Of a stretch of 64,000 bases of DNA, positions 1-8,844 are shown piece by piece (positions within the stretch are counted from its first letter, which is position 1; each line of letters begins with the position of its first letter). The notes under the pieces were generated by a model. That model saw nothing but the letters and a program-made list of their open reading frames with translations, ran no database searches and was not told where the DNA came from. The DNA comes from Streptomyces musisoli (GTDB lineage: Bacteria > Actinomycetota > Actinomycetes > Streptomycetales > Streptomycetaceae), in contig NZ_JAERRH010000008.1 in NCBI RefSeq assembly GCF_016741855.1, forward strand, positions 186,001 to 250,000, written 5' to 3'. Both the position numbers and the translations under genes were made by a program.

Positions 1-667
1 CGCCCTGCTCGGCCCCAACGGCGCCGGCAAGACGACCCTGGTGCTGCACCTCAACGGCATCCTGGGCGGCGGCACCGGCACGGTGACCGTGGCCGGGCTG
101 CCGGTCGGCAAGCAGCACATGGCCGCGATCCGGCAGAAGGTCGGCATCGTCTTCCAGGACCCGGACGACCAGCTGTTCATGCCGACCGTACGGGAGGACG
201 TGGCTTTCGGTCCGGCCGCCGCCGGGGTCAAGGGGGCCGCGCTGGAGGAGCGGGTGCGCACCGCCCTGGAGCGGGTCGGGATGCAGGACTTCGCGGACCG
301 GCCGCCGCACCACCTCTCCTTCGGGCAGCGCCGTCGCGTCGCGGTGGCCACCGTGCTCGCCATGGAGCCGGAGATCCTGGTCCTGGACGAGCCGTCCTCC
401 AACCTGGACCCCGCCTCCCGTCGCGAACTCGCCGACATCCTGCGCTCCCTCGACGTGACGGTCCTCATGGTCACGCACGACCTGCCGTACGCCCTGGAGC
501 TGTGTCCGCGCTCGCTCGTCCTCAGCGACGGCGTGATCGCGGCGGACGGCCCGACCGGCGAACTGCTCTGCGACGAGGAGCTGATGCGGGCGCACCGGCT
601 GGAGCTGCCGTTCGGCTTCGATCCCCGCTCGGTGGAGCGGGCTCCGGGGCAGCCGGCGCGTCCGTGA
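1..667 (+). CDS. cbiO: Cobalt/nickel-type ECF ABC transporter ATP-binding protein (5' truncated)
   Basis: The 5' end lies outside the window; the frame is already open at base 2. The visible part begins in the Walker A loop (GPNGAGKTT), followed by the Q-loop (FQDPDDQLF), a variant signature LSFGQRRR, Walker B (ILVLDEPSSNLDP) and the switch histidine (VMVTH-like, LMVTHD). FQDPDDQLF is typical of the energising ATPases of ECF-type cobalt or nickel uptake systems (CbiO/NikO). It should work at the inner face of the membrane with CbiM/CbiQ-type partners encoded to the left. The metal specificity is inferred from family resemblance only. It ends 10 bases before ohrR. Confidence 0.85.
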   Translation, partial: ALLGPNGAGKTTLVLHLNGILGGGTGTVTVAGLPVGKQHMAAIRQKVGIVFQDPDDQLFMPTVREDVAFGPAAAGVKGAALEERVRTALERVGMQDFADRPPHHLSFGQRRRVAVATVLAMEPEILVLDEPSSNLDPASRRELADILRSLDVTVLMVTHDLPYALELCPRSLVLSDGVIAADGPTGELLCDEELMRAHRLELPFGFDPRSVERAPGQPARP

Positions 668-677
668 CAATGGGCGC

Positions 678-1157
678 GTGACGCGTCAACACGACCGAGA
701 CGACAGGGCGGGCGCCGGGTCGCCGCTGCTGGACGACCAGCTCTGCTTCGCGCTGTACGCGGCGCAGCGTGCCGTGACCGCCGCGTACCGTCCGCTGCTG
801 GACGACCTGGGGCTGACCTACCCGCAGTACCTCGTGCTGCTGGTGCTGTGGGAGCGCGGGGAGACCAGCGTGAAGGAGCTGGCGCGCGCCCTCCGCCTGG
901 ACTACGGCACCGTCTCGCCGTTGCTGAAACGGCTGGCGGGGGCGGGTCTGGTGCGCAGGGAGCGCGCGGCGGACGACGAGCGCACGGTGCTGGTGGCGTG
1001 CACCGGGCGCGGTGAGGAACTCCGGGAGCGCGCGGCGCGCGTGCCCGGCGCGCTGCTCACGGCGACGGGGCTCGACGCCACGGAGGTGGTGGCGTTGCGC
1101 GAGGAGTTGCGGCAGCTCGCGGAGCGGGCGGAGAGTGCGGCGAGGCGCGCCCGCTGA
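678..1157 (+). CDS. ohrR: OhrR, organic-peroxide-sensing MarR-family repressor
   Basis: A 159-residue MarR winged-helix protein. The N-terminal DDQLCFALYAAQR stretch is the hallmark of OhrR, and Cys23 is the reactive cysteine whose oxidation by organic hydroperoxides releases DNA in this family. The wing and recognition helix follow (LDYGTVSPLLKRL, then the DDERTVLV wing motif). The GTG start sits 10 bases after the ABC ATPase stop. It is followed in the same direction by ohrA, with a perfect dyad in between, so it very probably represses ohrA. Only one reactive cysteine is visible, as in single-Cys OhrRs. Confidence 0.93.
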   Translation: MTRQHDRDDRAGAGSPLLDDQLCFALYAAQRAVTAAYRPLLDDLGLTYPQYLVLLVLWERGETSVKELARALRLDYGTVSPLLKRLAGAGLVRRERAADDERTVLVACTGRGEELRERAARVPGALLTATGLDATEVVALREELRQLAERAESAARRAR

Positions 1158-1188
1158 TCCTGAGCGCCGGACGCCGGGTGCCGTCTCG

Positions 1189-1260
1189 GCCGTCGTACCG
1201 GGCGCCGTAGCAGCCGTCGTACCGGGCGCCGTAGCAGCCGTCGTAGCGGCCGTCGTACCG
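1189..1260. repeat. 24-bp tandem repeat between ohrR and ohrA
   Basis: The unit beginning GCCGTCGTACCGGGCGCC is present in two exact 24-bp copies (1189-1212, 1213-1236), followed by a degenerate third. It lies downstream of the ohrR stop and upstream of the ohrA operator. No gene is seen here. Confidence 0.8.
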
Positions 1261-1325
1261 CGCGCCGCTTCCTGCGGCGCCCCGGATCCACCCCCACCTG
1301 CCCTGATCCACCTACCGGCCAGTAC

Positions 1326-1337
1326 ATTGTGCACAAT
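1326..1337. promoter_or_regulatory. Candidate OhrR operator overlapping the ohrA promoter
   Basis: A perfect 12-bp palindrome ATTGTGCACAAT lies 36-47 bases before the ohrA ATG. A weaker copy of the core (TTGCGCACCA, 1342-1351) follows 15 bases on. TACACT at 1337-1342 could be the -10 hexamer. The patch is AT-rich for this genome. Assignment to OhrR is inferred from position between ohrR and ohrA. Confidence 0.65.
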
Positions 1338-1372
1338 ACACTTGCGCACCACTTGTTCGGGAGAGGCCGGCC

Positions 1373-1816
1373 ATGACCGAGGGCACTGTCGACACACGTC
1401 CGACGAAGATCATGTACGTCGCCGAGGCCACCGCCCACGGCGGCCGGGCCGGCTATGTCACCAGCCAGGACGGCCAACTGGAGCTGAAGGTCGCGATGCC
1501 CCCTGAGCTGGGCGGCGACGGCAACGGCACCAACCCGGAGCAGCTGTTCGCGGCCGGCTACAGCGCCTGTTTCCACAACGCGCTGATCCTGGTCGGCAAC
1601 CGCGCGGGCTACGACCTCACCGGCTCCACCGTGGCCGCGAAGGTCGGCATCGGCCCGAACAAGCACCGCGGCTACGGCCTCGCCGTCGCCCTCAGCGTCT
1701 CCCTGCCGATCCTGGACCCGGAGGTGGCGGCCGGGCTCGTCGACGCGGCCCACGAGGTGTGCCCGTACTCGAACGCCACCCGCGGCAACATCGACGTGTC
1801 GATCCTGCTGGGCTGA
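1373..1816 (+). CDS. ohrA: Ohr, organic hydroperoxide resistance peroxidase
   Basis: A 147-residue OsmC/Ohr-family thiol peroxidase that reduces organic hydroperoxides in the cytosol; in the family the lipoyl-dihydrolipoamide system supplies electrons. Both family cysteines are present: Cys66 in AAGYSACFHNAL and Cys130 in EVCPYSNATRGN. The length is normal for Ohr. The ATG start follows a GGGAGAGG ribosome binding site at 1360-1367. The gene follows ohrR and its predicted operator, giving a complete peroxide sensor-effector pair. Confidence 0.95.
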   Translation: MTEGTVDTRPTKIMYVAEATAHGGRAGYVTSQDGQLELKVAMPPELGGDGNGTNPEQLFAAGYSACFHNALILVGNRAGYDLTGSTVAAKVGIGPNKHRGYGLAVALSVSLPILDPEVAAGLVDAAHEVCPYSNATRGNIDVSILLG

Positions 1817-1931
1817 GCCCCCGCGCCCGGGTGGGCGTCAGACCGTAGCCGAGATCACTGTCCGGCCAAGGAATCCAAGGCCGCATCCCTGTGTTTCACT
1901 CGTCGTCGCAAGCGAGGGAAGGGACCCGGGC

Positions 1932-3098
1932 GTGAGTGTGGACGTGAACGGCACGGTGGCCGAGGGCTTCGAGCCGGTCGGGGAGGCGTTCGCGGCGAAC
2001 TTCGCGCTGCTCGGGGAGCGGGGCGCGGCCGTCGCCGTCTACCGCGACGGGCACCGGGTCGTGGACCTGTGGGCCGGCACCAAGGACGTGGACGGCGAGG
2101 CCCCCTGGGAGCCCGGGACCGCGCAGATCGTGCGCTCCGCCACCAAGGGCGTGGCCGCCGCCGCACTGCTGCTCCTGCACCAGCGCGGCGAGCTGGACCT
2201 GGACGCCCCGGTCGGCGTGTACTGGCCGGAGTACAAGGCGGCCGGCAAGGAGCACACGCGCGTACGGCACCTGCTCGCGCACCGCGCGGGCGTGCCCGTG
2301 CTGGACCGCCCGCTGACCCCGGCCGAGGCGGCCGATCCCGGCCTGGGCGCCGCGGCGGTCGCCGGCCAGGCGCCGGTCTGGGAGCCGGGCACGGACCACG
2401 GCTACCACGCGCAGACGTACAGCTGGCTCACCGGGGAACTGCTGCGCCGGGTCACCGGGCGGCCGCCCGGCGAGTGGATAGCCGACGAGATCGCCGGGCC
2501 CGTCGGCGCGGACCTGTGGCTCGGCCTGCCGCAGTCGGAGCACGCGCGCGTGGGCCGCGTCGGCCCGGCACCGGCGCCGCAGACCGCGGGCGGGCTGAAG
2601 ACCCGTCCCAAGCGCGCGGTGGCCGATGCCTACGCCGACCCGGACTCCCTCACCCGCCGCGCGTTCGCCGCGATCACCCCGCTCCCCGACGAGAACGCCC
2701 CCGCCTACCGCGCCGCCGCCCTGCCCGCCTCCAACGGCATCGCCACGGCCGACGGGCTGGCCCGCTTCTACGCCTCGCTCATCGGCGAGGTGGACGGCGG
2801 CACCCGCCTGTTCACCCCCGAAACCGCGGCACTGGCCCGCGCCGAGCAGTCCGCGGGGCCGGACCGGGTCCTGGTGGTCAACACCCGCTTCGGCCTCGGC
2901 TACATGCTGCACGGCGCCGCGTCCCCGCTGCTCTCCCCGGGCTCCTTCGGCCACCCGGGGCGCGGTGGCGCCCTCGCCTTCGCCGACCCGGAGAGCGGCA
3001 TCGCCTTCGGCTACGTCACCAACGGCTTCCGGCAGAGCGTGACGGCGGACCCGAGGGCGCAGGCGCTGGTACGAGCCGTACGTACGGCGCTCGCCTGA
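1932..3098 (+). CDS. Beta-lactamase-family serine hydrolase (class C/EstB-like)
   Basis: A 388-residue member of the beta-lactamase/transpeptidase-like superfamily (esterase EstB, LACTB type). The SxxK motif is in IVRSATKGVAAAALL, the YxS/N-type tyrosine in QTYSWLTGELLRR, and a C-terminal HPGRGG replaces KTG, as in EstB-like esterases. No signal peptide is visible, so it is probably cytosolic. GTG start at 1932, with AGGGAAGGGAC upstream as ribosome binding site. It stands alone between ohrA and the convergent DUF1876-type gene. The substrate cannot be read from sequence; an esterase or peptidase role is more likely than antibiotic resistance. Confidence 0.85.
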   Translation: MSVDVNGTVAEGFEPVGEAFAANFALLGERGAAVAVYRDGHRVVDLWAGTKDVDGEAPWEPGTAQIVRSATKGVAAAALLLLHQRGELDLDAPVGVYWPEYKAAGKEHTRVRHLLAHRAGVPVLDRPLTPAEAADPGLGAAAVAGQAPVWEPGTDHGYHAQTYSWLTGELLRRVTGRPPGEWIADEIAGPVGADLWLGLPQSEHARVGRVGPAPAPQTAGGLKTRPKRAVADAYADPDSLTRRAFAAITPLPDENAPAYRAAALPASNGIATADGLARFYASLIGEVDGGTRLFTPETAALARAEQSAGPDRVLVVNTRFGLGYMLHGAASPLLSPGSFGHPGRGGALAFADPESGIAFGYVTNGFRQSVTADPRAQALVRAVRTALA

Positions 3099-3129
3099 TC
3101 CGCGGGCGCCCTCGGTGCCCGCCGGCGTG

Positions 3130-3411
3130 TCACACGTGGATCGGGTGCGAGGTCCGTCCGGACTCCGCGTCGATCTCGTCGTGGGCCTTGCTCAGCAGTT
3201 GCATGGCCAGTTCGTTGAGCGCGCGGGCACCGGCGATCTCCTCGCCGACCCGGGGCTGGTTCGCGTCGACCTGGTGCCTGCTGGCCCGGCCGTGCGCCCG
3301 CACCTCGGTGCCGTCGGGCAGCCGCACCAGGGCCGCCGCGCGCGTGTGCAGGTCGTCCTCCTCCCTGAACTCAAGCTCGACATGCCAGCCGACAGGGGTG
3401 TGCATCGTCAT
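3130..3411 (-). CDS. DUF1876-type small protein
   Basis: A 93-residue acidic soluble protein with a dsRNA-binding-like layout: N-terminal strands WHVELEFREEDDLHTRAAALVRL, a turn LPDGTEVRAHGRA, and a C-terminal helix EEIAGARALNELAMQLL. This resembles the DUF1876 family common in actinobacteria. The ATG at 3411 is preceded by GGAGG; an in-frame ATG two codons later is an alternative. No function is known. Convergent with the serine hydrolase gene. Confidence 0.7.
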   Translation of the reverse strand: MTMHTPVGWHVELEFREEDDLHTRAAALVRLPDGTEVRAHGRASRHQVDANQPRVGEEIAGARALNELAMQLLSKAHDEIDAESGRTSHPIHV

Positions 3412-3518
3412 CACGACCACCTCCGAGAATCCCTGCTTCCAGGGTGCGCCAAGGCACCCCGGCCCGTCATGTCGGCGCCTCAGGACGGCGACGGCCCGCA
3501 GCAGACGGCCGCCGCGCG

Positions 3519-4364
3519 CTACCCCGTGCGCAGCATCAGCCCGATCCCCACGACCAGCAGGCCCGCCGCCGCGATCCGGGGCGCGCCGAAGCGCTCCTTG
3601 AAGAACAGTGCACCGATGGCCGCGCCGACGATGATGGACGACTCGCGCAGCGCGGCGATCGGTGCGAGCGCGGCGCGGGTCTGGGCCCACAGGACCAGGG
3701 CGTACGCGGAGACGGACAGGGCGGCGCCGACGAGGCCGAGGGCGGCGTACGGCCGGAGCAGCCGTACCGTGTCGCCCCGCGCGCGTGCGAACAGGAACGC
3801 GGGCACGAAGGCCCCCTGGACGGCCATGAGCCAGGCGATGTACCCGAGGGGCGAGTGCGCGGCCCGTACGCCCATCCCGTCGACGACCGTGTAGGCGGCG
3901 ATCGTGAGGCCGGTAGCCAGGGCGGCGCCGATCGCCGCCCAGTCGGGCCGGCTGCCGCGCAGCCCCCACAGGCTGACTCCGGTCAGGCCGAGGCAGGACA
4001 CGGCGATGCCGGCGCCCGCCCAGGCGCCGGGCACCTCGTGCGCGAAGACGGCGGCGAGCACGGTGACCACCAGCGGGGCGCTGCCGCGCGCGATGGGGTA
4101 CGCCTGCCCGAAGTCGCCCAGCCGGAACGAGGTCATCAGCAGGGCGTAGTAGACGATGTGCACGGCCGCCGAGACGAACAGGTACGGCCAGGCGGCCGCC
4201 GCCGGGAACGCGACGAACGGGGTCGCCGCGAGCCCGATCAGCAGCCCGCCGCCGGAGATCAGCGTGAAGCCGACGAGTTTGTCGGTGATGCGGTGCGCGA
4301 TGGCGTTCCAGCTGGCATGGGTGACGGCGGCGAGCAGCACGGCCGTCGCGACGACAGGCGTCAC
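3519..4364 (-). CDS. EamA/DMT-family membrane transporter
   Basis: A 281-residue hydrophobic protein with about ten membrane helices in two repeats, as in drug/metabolite transporters. SFRLGDFGQAYPIARGSAP near the end of the first half and LRESSIIVGAAIGALFFKERFG in the second are typical EamA signatures. The GTG start at 4364 overlaps the stop of the upstream YbaK-type gene by four bases, implying translational coupling. The substrate is unknown; the family exports amino acids, nucleosides or small metabolites. Confidence 0.85.
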   Translation of the reverse strand: MTPVVATAVLLAAVTHASWNAIAHRITDKLVGFTLISGGGLLIGLAATPFVAFPAAAAWPYLFVSAAVHIVYYALLMTSFRLGDFGQAYPIARGSAPLVVTVLAAVFAHEVPGAWAGAGIAVSCLGLTGVSLWGLRGSRPDWAAIGAALATGLTIAAYTVVDGMGVRAAHSPLGYIAWLMAVQGAFVPAFLFARARGDTVRLLRPYAALGLVGAALSVSAYALVLWAQTRAALAPIAALRESSIIVGAAIGALFFKERFGAPRIAAAGLLVVGIGLMLRTG

Positions 4365-4885
4365 GCGGTCCGCTCGCGCACGTCCGCCGGCGTCGCGCCC
4401 GCGAGCGCGACCAGTTCCCTGGGCTCGATCGGGAAGACGGTGTACGGCGTTCCGGCCGCCGCCCACACCAGCTCGTGCGCGAGCAGCGAGCGGTCGGCGA
4501 GGACACGCGTGCGCGTGCGGTGCCCGAAGGGCGGGACGCCACCGATGGCGTACCCGGTGGTCTCGCGGACGACGCCGGCGTCGGCGCGGGTGACCTTCTG
4601 GGCGCCGAGTTCCTCCCGCACCCGCTCCACGTCCACGCGGGAGGCGCCGTCCATCAGGACCAGCACGGGCACCCCGTCGGCGGCGAAGATCAGGGACTTG
4701 CAGATCTGGCTCAGCTCGCACCCGATCGCGGCGGCGGCCTCGGCCGCGGTCCGGGTCGCCTCCGGGAACCGCCGGGTACGGGCGAGCACGTCCTCCAGCC
4801 CCAGCGCCCGCAGCGCTTCGGCGAACCGGGGGTGGGCCCCGAACTCTTCGGCGTCGGTGTCGGCTGTCGTCGTCATGGCGGGCAC
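4361..4885 (-). CDS. YbaK/EbsC-type aminoacyl-tRNA deacylase
   Basis: A 174-residue YbaK/ProX-domain protein. Core family features visible are ELSQICKSLIF (catalytic lysine region), GVPVLVLMDGASRVD, GYAIGGVPPFGH (substrate loop) and AAGTPYTVFPIEPRELVALAGA. The family hydrolyses mischarged tRNAs such as Cys- or Ala-tRNAPro in trans. It heads a two-gene unit with the EamA transporter (ATG 4885, four-base overlap downstream). The exact substrate class is not decidable here. Confidence 0.85.
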   Translation of the reverse strand: MPAMTTTADTDAEEFGAHPRFAEALRALGLEDVLARTRRFPEATRTAAEAAAAIGCELSQICKSLIFAADGVPVLVLMDGASRVDVERVREELGAQKVTRADAGVVRETTGYAIGGVPPFGHRTRTRVLADRSLLAHELVWAAAGTPYTVFPIEPRELVALAGATPADVRERTA

Positions 4886-5074
4886 GCTACGGCATCGCCG
4901 GAGCCGCGCTCACGAGGTTTTCGCACCCGCGCCACCCGGCTCCGGAGGCCGTCGTGCCGGGGCCCCGGGCGTCCGACGGTGATCGTCCGCTGTCATGATG
5001 ACGTGCCGGGTCTTGCCGGAGAACCGTCCCGCACTGTCCGCTCGGCGAGCCGGCCGGGCCTCGGAGGATCACTC

Positions 5075-5563
5075 ATGAACGAAGGCGGACCAGCACGCGC
5101 GTGGACCGCCGTGGCCATGCTGACGCTCCTGACCCCGCTGGCCGGCTGTTCCTCCGCGTCCACCGCCGTCGAGGCGTGCATGGGCCGGCAGGCGAAGTCC
5201 GCCACGTCCGGGGAACTGGCCGGCACCTATGCGGGAGAGGCGCACGCCGAGGGCGCGACGATCACCCTCAAGGCGTCGGACACGGGCACCGGCGGGACGG
5301 TCACCGTCCACCACTGGCCGACCGGTGACTGGTACGAGAGCGAACTGGGCGCCACCTTCGACGGATCCGGCACCTGGGACGTGGTGGGAGGCTCCCGGCC
5401 CGGCGAGTACGGCCAGGTCCGCCTCTCCCTCACCGAACCGGAACCGTTCCTGAACGGCGACACCCTCGACAGCCTGTCGATCGCCAAGGACTCCGAGCGG
5501 ACGTACCTCTACGAGGACGACGACCCCGACGTCTGCCCGACGTTCCGCCTCCGGCTCACCTGA
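5075..5563 (+). CDS. Putative secreted lipoprotein
   Basis: 162 residues with a signal peptide and lipobox (LTPLAGC, Cys about residue 26), so probably anchored to the outer face of the membrane. The mature part looks like a beta-rich fold: GELAGTYAGEAHAEGATITLK, then HHWPTGDWYESELGATFDGSGTWD and RTYLYEDDDPDVCPTFRLRL. The ATG at 5075 is preceded by GGAGG at 5063-5067. Similar orphan lipoproteins with a 'GTYxG' core are common in Streptomyces. No function is assignable. Confidence 0.75.
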   Translation: MNEGGPARAWTAVAMLTLLTPLAGCSSASTAVEACMGRQAKSATSGELAGTYAGEAHAEGATITLKASDTGTGGTVTVHHWPTGDWYESELGATFDGSGTWDVVGGSRPGEYGQVRLSLTEPEPFLNGDTLDSLSIAKDSERTYLYEDDDPDVCPTFRLRLT

Positions 5564-5616
5564 CGGCGTGCGTGAGGAAGAGGGCTCAGGCGGACGGGGC
5601 GACCTTCAGCCGGAAA

Positions 5617-5660
5617 GCCGGTGAGGGTGCTGCACCGTCCCCACGGGCACCCTCACCGGC
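5617..5660. terminator. Bidirectional terminator hairpin
   Basis: Perfect 14-bp arms (GCCGGTGAGGGTGC at 5617-5630 and its complement at 5647-5660) around a 16-base loop, lying between the convergent lipoprotein and MMPL genes. Confidence 0.85.
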
Positions 5661-5697
5661 CGCTCTCCGTCCGCCGCGACGCGTCAGGCGCGGTACG

Positions 5698-7902
5698 TCA
5701 GGCGCGTACCAGCTCCTTCTCCTCGTCGAGGTCGTCGAGCGTACGCAGCCCCTCGCCCTCGACGTCCACGTTGGGCAGCGCGCGGTCCAGCCACTTCGGC
5801 AGCCACCAGGCCCGCTTGCCGAGCAGGGCGAGGACCGCCGGGACGATGGCCATGCGGACGATGAACGCGTCGAAGAACACGGCGATGGCGAGACCGAAGC
5901 CGATCATCTTGATCATCGCCTCGCTGGATCCGATGAAGCCGGAGAAGACGGCCATCATGATCACGGCCGCGGCCGTCACCACCCGAGCGCCGTACCTGAA
6001 GCCGGTCACCACGGCCTGGCTCGGCTTCTCGCCGTGGACGTACGCCTCCCGCATCCGGGTGACGAGGAAGACCTCGTAGTCCATCGCGAGGCCGAAGACG
6101 ACGCCCACCATGAAGATCGGCATCATCGACATGACCGGACCGGTCTCCTCGACGCCGAACAGGCCGGACAGCCAGCCCCACTGGAAGACCGCGACCACCG
6201 CGCCCAGCGCGGCCGTCACCGACAGCAGGAACCCGAGGGCCGCCTTCAGCGGGACCAGGATCGAGCGGAAGACCACGATCAGCAGCAGGAAGGCCAGGCC
6301 GACCACCAGGGCCAGGTACGGCAGCAGCGCGTCGTTCAGCTTCTGCGAGACGTCGATGTTCATCGCCGTCGAGCCGGTGACCAGCACCTCGGCGTCGGTC
6401 TTCGCGGTGATCTCCGCGCCCTTGTCACGGATGGCGTGGACCAGGTCCTCGGTGGTGGCCGAGGACGGCTTGGAGTCGGGGATGACAGTGATCGTCGCGG
6501 TGTCGCCGGCCTTGTTGGGCGCGGCCGGGGTGACCGTGACGACGTCCTTCAGGCTCTTGATCTCGTCGCCGACCTCGGTGAAGGCGGCCTTGGGGTGGGC
6601 GCTGCCCTTCGCGTCCACCACGATCATCAGCGGCCCGTTGAAGCCCGGCCCGAAGCCCTCCGAGAGGAGGTCGTAGGCGCGGCGCTGGGTGGTCGAGACC
6701 GGCTGCGAGCCGTCGTCCGGGAGGCCGAGTTCCAGGGAGGAGGCCGGGATCGCCGCCGCGCCGAGGCCGACCACGCCGAGCAGGAGGACGGCGACCGGAC
6801 GGCGTACGACGAAGCTCGCCCAGCGAGTGCCCATGTTGGGGCGGCCCGGCTGCTTCGGCGTGCGGCCGCCGCCGAGCAGCTTGCTCTTCTCGCCGGCCGG
6901 CTTGATCTTGCGGCCCGCGTAGCCGAGCAGCGCCGGGATCAGCGTCAGGGCGATCAGTACGGCGATGGCGACCGTTCCCGCCGCCGCGATGCCCATCTTG
7001 GTCAGCATCGGGATGTTGACGACGGACAGGCCGACCAGGGCGATGACGACGGTCAGACCGGCGAAGACCACCGCCGAGCCCGCCGTGCCGACGGCCCGTC
7101 CGGCCGCATCCTCGCGGTCGCGGCCCTCGGCGAGTTCGGCGCGGTAGCGGGAGACGATGAAGAGGGCGTAATCGATGCCGACGGCGAGGCCGATCATCGA
7201 CGCGAGCGTGGAGGTCGTCGAGCCCAGGTCGAGGGCGGAGGCGAGCGCGGTGATCGTGGAGACGCCGATACCGACACCGATGATCGCGGTCAGCAGCGGG
7301 AATCCGGCGGCGAGCAGCGAGCCGAAGGTGATGACGAGGACGACCGCGGCGACCGCGATGCCGATGATCTCGCTGGAGCCGGTCTCGGGCGTCGCGGTCA
7401 GCGCGTCACCGCCGACCTCGACGGTCAGCCCGGCGTCCCGCGCGTGCTGCGCGGCCTCCTTCAGGGCGTCCCGGGTGGAGTCCTCCAGCTCCATGCCGGA
7501 GACCTTGTACTTCACCGAGGCGTAGGCGACGGTGCCGTTCTTGCTGACGGCGTGCCCGGTGTAGGGGTCGGCGACGGAGACGACCTCGGAGCCGCTTCCC
7601 AGCTCCTTGACGGCCTTTTCGACGATCGCCTTGTTGTCGGCGGCCGTCATCTTCTCGCCGCTGGGGGCTTTGAAGACGACCCGGGCGGTGGCGCCGTCGG
7701 CGCTCATCCCGGGGAAGCGCTGTTCCAGCAGGTCGAAGGCCTTCTGGGCCTCGGTGCCCGGGATGGAGAAGGACGTGTTGCCGGCGGCCGGCGCGGAGGC
7801 GGCGCCCACCCCGGCGAGGGTGAGCAGCGCGACCCATATCAGGGCGACGAAGTGCCGTCGCCGGAAGGCGAGCCGGCCGAGTTTGTAGAGGAACGTGGCC
7901 AC
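5698..7902 (-). CDS. MMPL/RND-superfamily exporter
   Basis: A 734-residue MMPL-family membrane protein with the expected layout: one N-terminal helix, a large external loop starting GNTSFSIPGTEAQKAFDLL, a sterol-sensing-like helix bundle (ASMIGLAVGIDYALFIVSRYR), a second external loop and a second bundle (FGLAMDYEVFLVTRMREAY). The Asp-Tyr pairs GIDYALF and AMDYEVF are the proton-relay motifs of the family. The family exports lipids or drugs by proton antiport. GTG at 7902 is chosen because GGGAG lies at good spacing; an ATG 11 codons upstream (7935) lacks a clear ribosome site. A TetR gene follows upstream on the same strand and probably controls it. Confidence 0.9.
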   Translation of the reverse strand: MATFLYKLGRLAFRRRHFVALIWVALLTLAGVGAASAPAAGNTSFSIPGTEAQKAFDLLEQRFPGMSADGATARVVFKAPSGEKMTAADNKAIVEKAVKELGSGSEVVSVADPYTGHAVSKNGTVAYASVKYKVSGMELEDSTRDALKEAAQHARDAGLTVEVGGDALTATPETGSSEIIGIAVAAVVLVITFGSLLAAGFPLLTAIIGVGIGVSTITALASALDLGSTTSTLASMIGLAVGIDYALFIVSRYRAELAEGRDREDAAGRAVGTAGSAVVFAGLTVVIALVGLSVVNIPMLTKMGIAAAGTVAIAVLIALTLIPALLGYAGRKIKPAGEKSKLLGGGRTPKQPGRPNMGTRWASFVVRRPVAVLLLGVVGLGAAAIPASSLELGLPDDGSQPVSTTQRRAYDLLSEGFGPGFNGPLMIVVDAKGSAHPKAAFTEVGDEIKSLKDVVTVTPAAPNKAGDTATITVIPDSKPSSATTEDLVHAIRDKGAEITAKTDAEVLVTGSTAMNIDVSQKLNDALLPYLALVVGLAFLLLIVVFRSILVPLKAALGFLLSVTAALGAVVAVFQWGWLSGLFGVEETGPVMSMMPIFMVGVVFGLAMDYEVFLVTRMREAYVHGEKPSQAVVTGFRYGARVVTAAAVIMMAVFSGFIGSSEAMIKMIGFGLAIAVFFDAFIVRMAIVPAVLALLGKRAWWLPKWLDRALPNVDVEGEGLRTLDDLDEEKELVRA

Positions 7903-8006
7903 GGAGGCGTACTCCCGGTCAGGTCGTGGGTTCATCTGGGCAGGGGTGATCAGCCCGACGACGTGAGCGGTGACGTCAGGTGGTGGGCTTGCTGGGGAAG
8001 GGTGTG

Positions 8007-8612
8007 TCAGCTGGTGGGGACGCCGAGGGCGGGGAGGACCACGGCGTCGATGTACGACAGCAGGAACGCCTGGGTGGGCGGCTGGTCGTCGATCATCGTG
8101 CGGGCGGCGAAACCGCCGATCATCATGTGCATCACGTAATCGATCGCGGGGTTGTCCGAACGGACCTCGCCACGGTCGATCGCGCGTTGCAGCACGCGCC
8201 GGAACTCCGCCGTCTCCGGCTCGATGAGGTGTTCCCGGAACGCCTGCAGAAGATCCGGATTGCTGTGGACCGCCATGGCCAGGGCCCGCATCAGCGAGGC
8301 GTTCTGCGCCATCTCACAGTCGTCCGACTTCTGGGTGAGGGCGTGCAGGTCACCCTTGAGCGACCCGGTGTCGACCTCGTCGGCGGTGCCGCCCCGCTTG
8401 TTGTGCCGGACCGCCTTCGCGACCAGTTCGGCCTTGCCGCCCCACTGGCGGTAGAGCGTGGCCTTGCTGGACCGGGTGCGGGCGGCCACGGCGTCCATGG
8501 TCAGGGCGTCGTAGCCGACCTCCCGGAGCAGGTCGAGCACGGCCTCGTACAGTTCGGCCTCGCGCTCGGGCGTGATCCGGCTGCGGCGTGCAGCCGCGAC
8601 TGCCTCGGTCAT
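8007..8612 (-). CDS. TetR-family regulator, probable repressor of the MMPL gene
   Basis: 201 residues. The N-terminal HTH (LTMDAVAARTRSSKATLYRQWGGK) is canonical TetR. The C-terminal domain has a TetR_C-like ending (AIDYVMHMMIGGFAARTMIDDQPPTQAFLLSYIDAVVLPALG). ATG 8612 has GGGAAGG upstream; longer starts (to 8672) would run into the promoter dyad. The MMPL gene begins about 100 bases downstream in the same direction. A 15-bp perfect dyad (8679-8693) lies in its promoter region. Confidence 0.88.
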   Translation of the reverse strand: MTEAVAAARRSRITPEREAELYEAVLDLLREVGYDALTMDAVAARTRSSKATLYRQWGGKAELVAKAVRHNKRGGTADEVDTGSLKGDLHALTQKSDDCEMAQNASLMRALAMAVHSNPDLLQAFREHLIEPETAEFRRVLQRAIDRGEVRSDNPAIDYVMHMMIGGFAARTMIDDQPPTQAFLLSYIDAVVLPALGVPTS

Positions 8613-8678
8613 GCCCGTCACCTTCCCGCTCCGGAGCCTTCTTCTTACACCCAAGAAGATACCCTGCCCCACTGCGAA

Positions 8679-8693
8679 ACGAAACCGTTTCGT
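8679..8693. promoter_or_regulatory. Candidate TetR operator
   Basis: Inverted repeat ACGAAAC-C-GTTTCGT, 67 bases upstream of the tetR start, in the divergent space before the tricorn gene. A second short dyad, CTTCTT-N6-AAGAAG (8641-8658), lies nearer the gene. Size and symmetry fit a TetR dimer site. Confidence 0.6.
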
Positions 8694-8844
8694 ACGTGTG
8701 CTGGGTCACGAAGGTGAAGGCCCCATAAACCCCGCGGCCGCCACCCCGGAACCGCCCCGACTCCCCGTCCCCGAGGCCGGCGTGGATCCCCGCTGCCGGC
8801 GGCCACGAGTTGCTGGCGCCGTTTGCCCGGAAAAGCATGGGGAC

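Noticed and set aside
5572..8139. Very long plus-strand frame opposite the MMPL gene
   Set aside because: Its product is His/Arg/Gly/Asp-rich with no domain, while the minus strand encodes an intact MMPL protein. It is a high-GC shadow.
8572..8844. Longer N-terminus for tricorn
   Set aside because: It would overlap the tetR start and operator and does not resemble the family; the GTG at 8845 begins at the conserved first strand.
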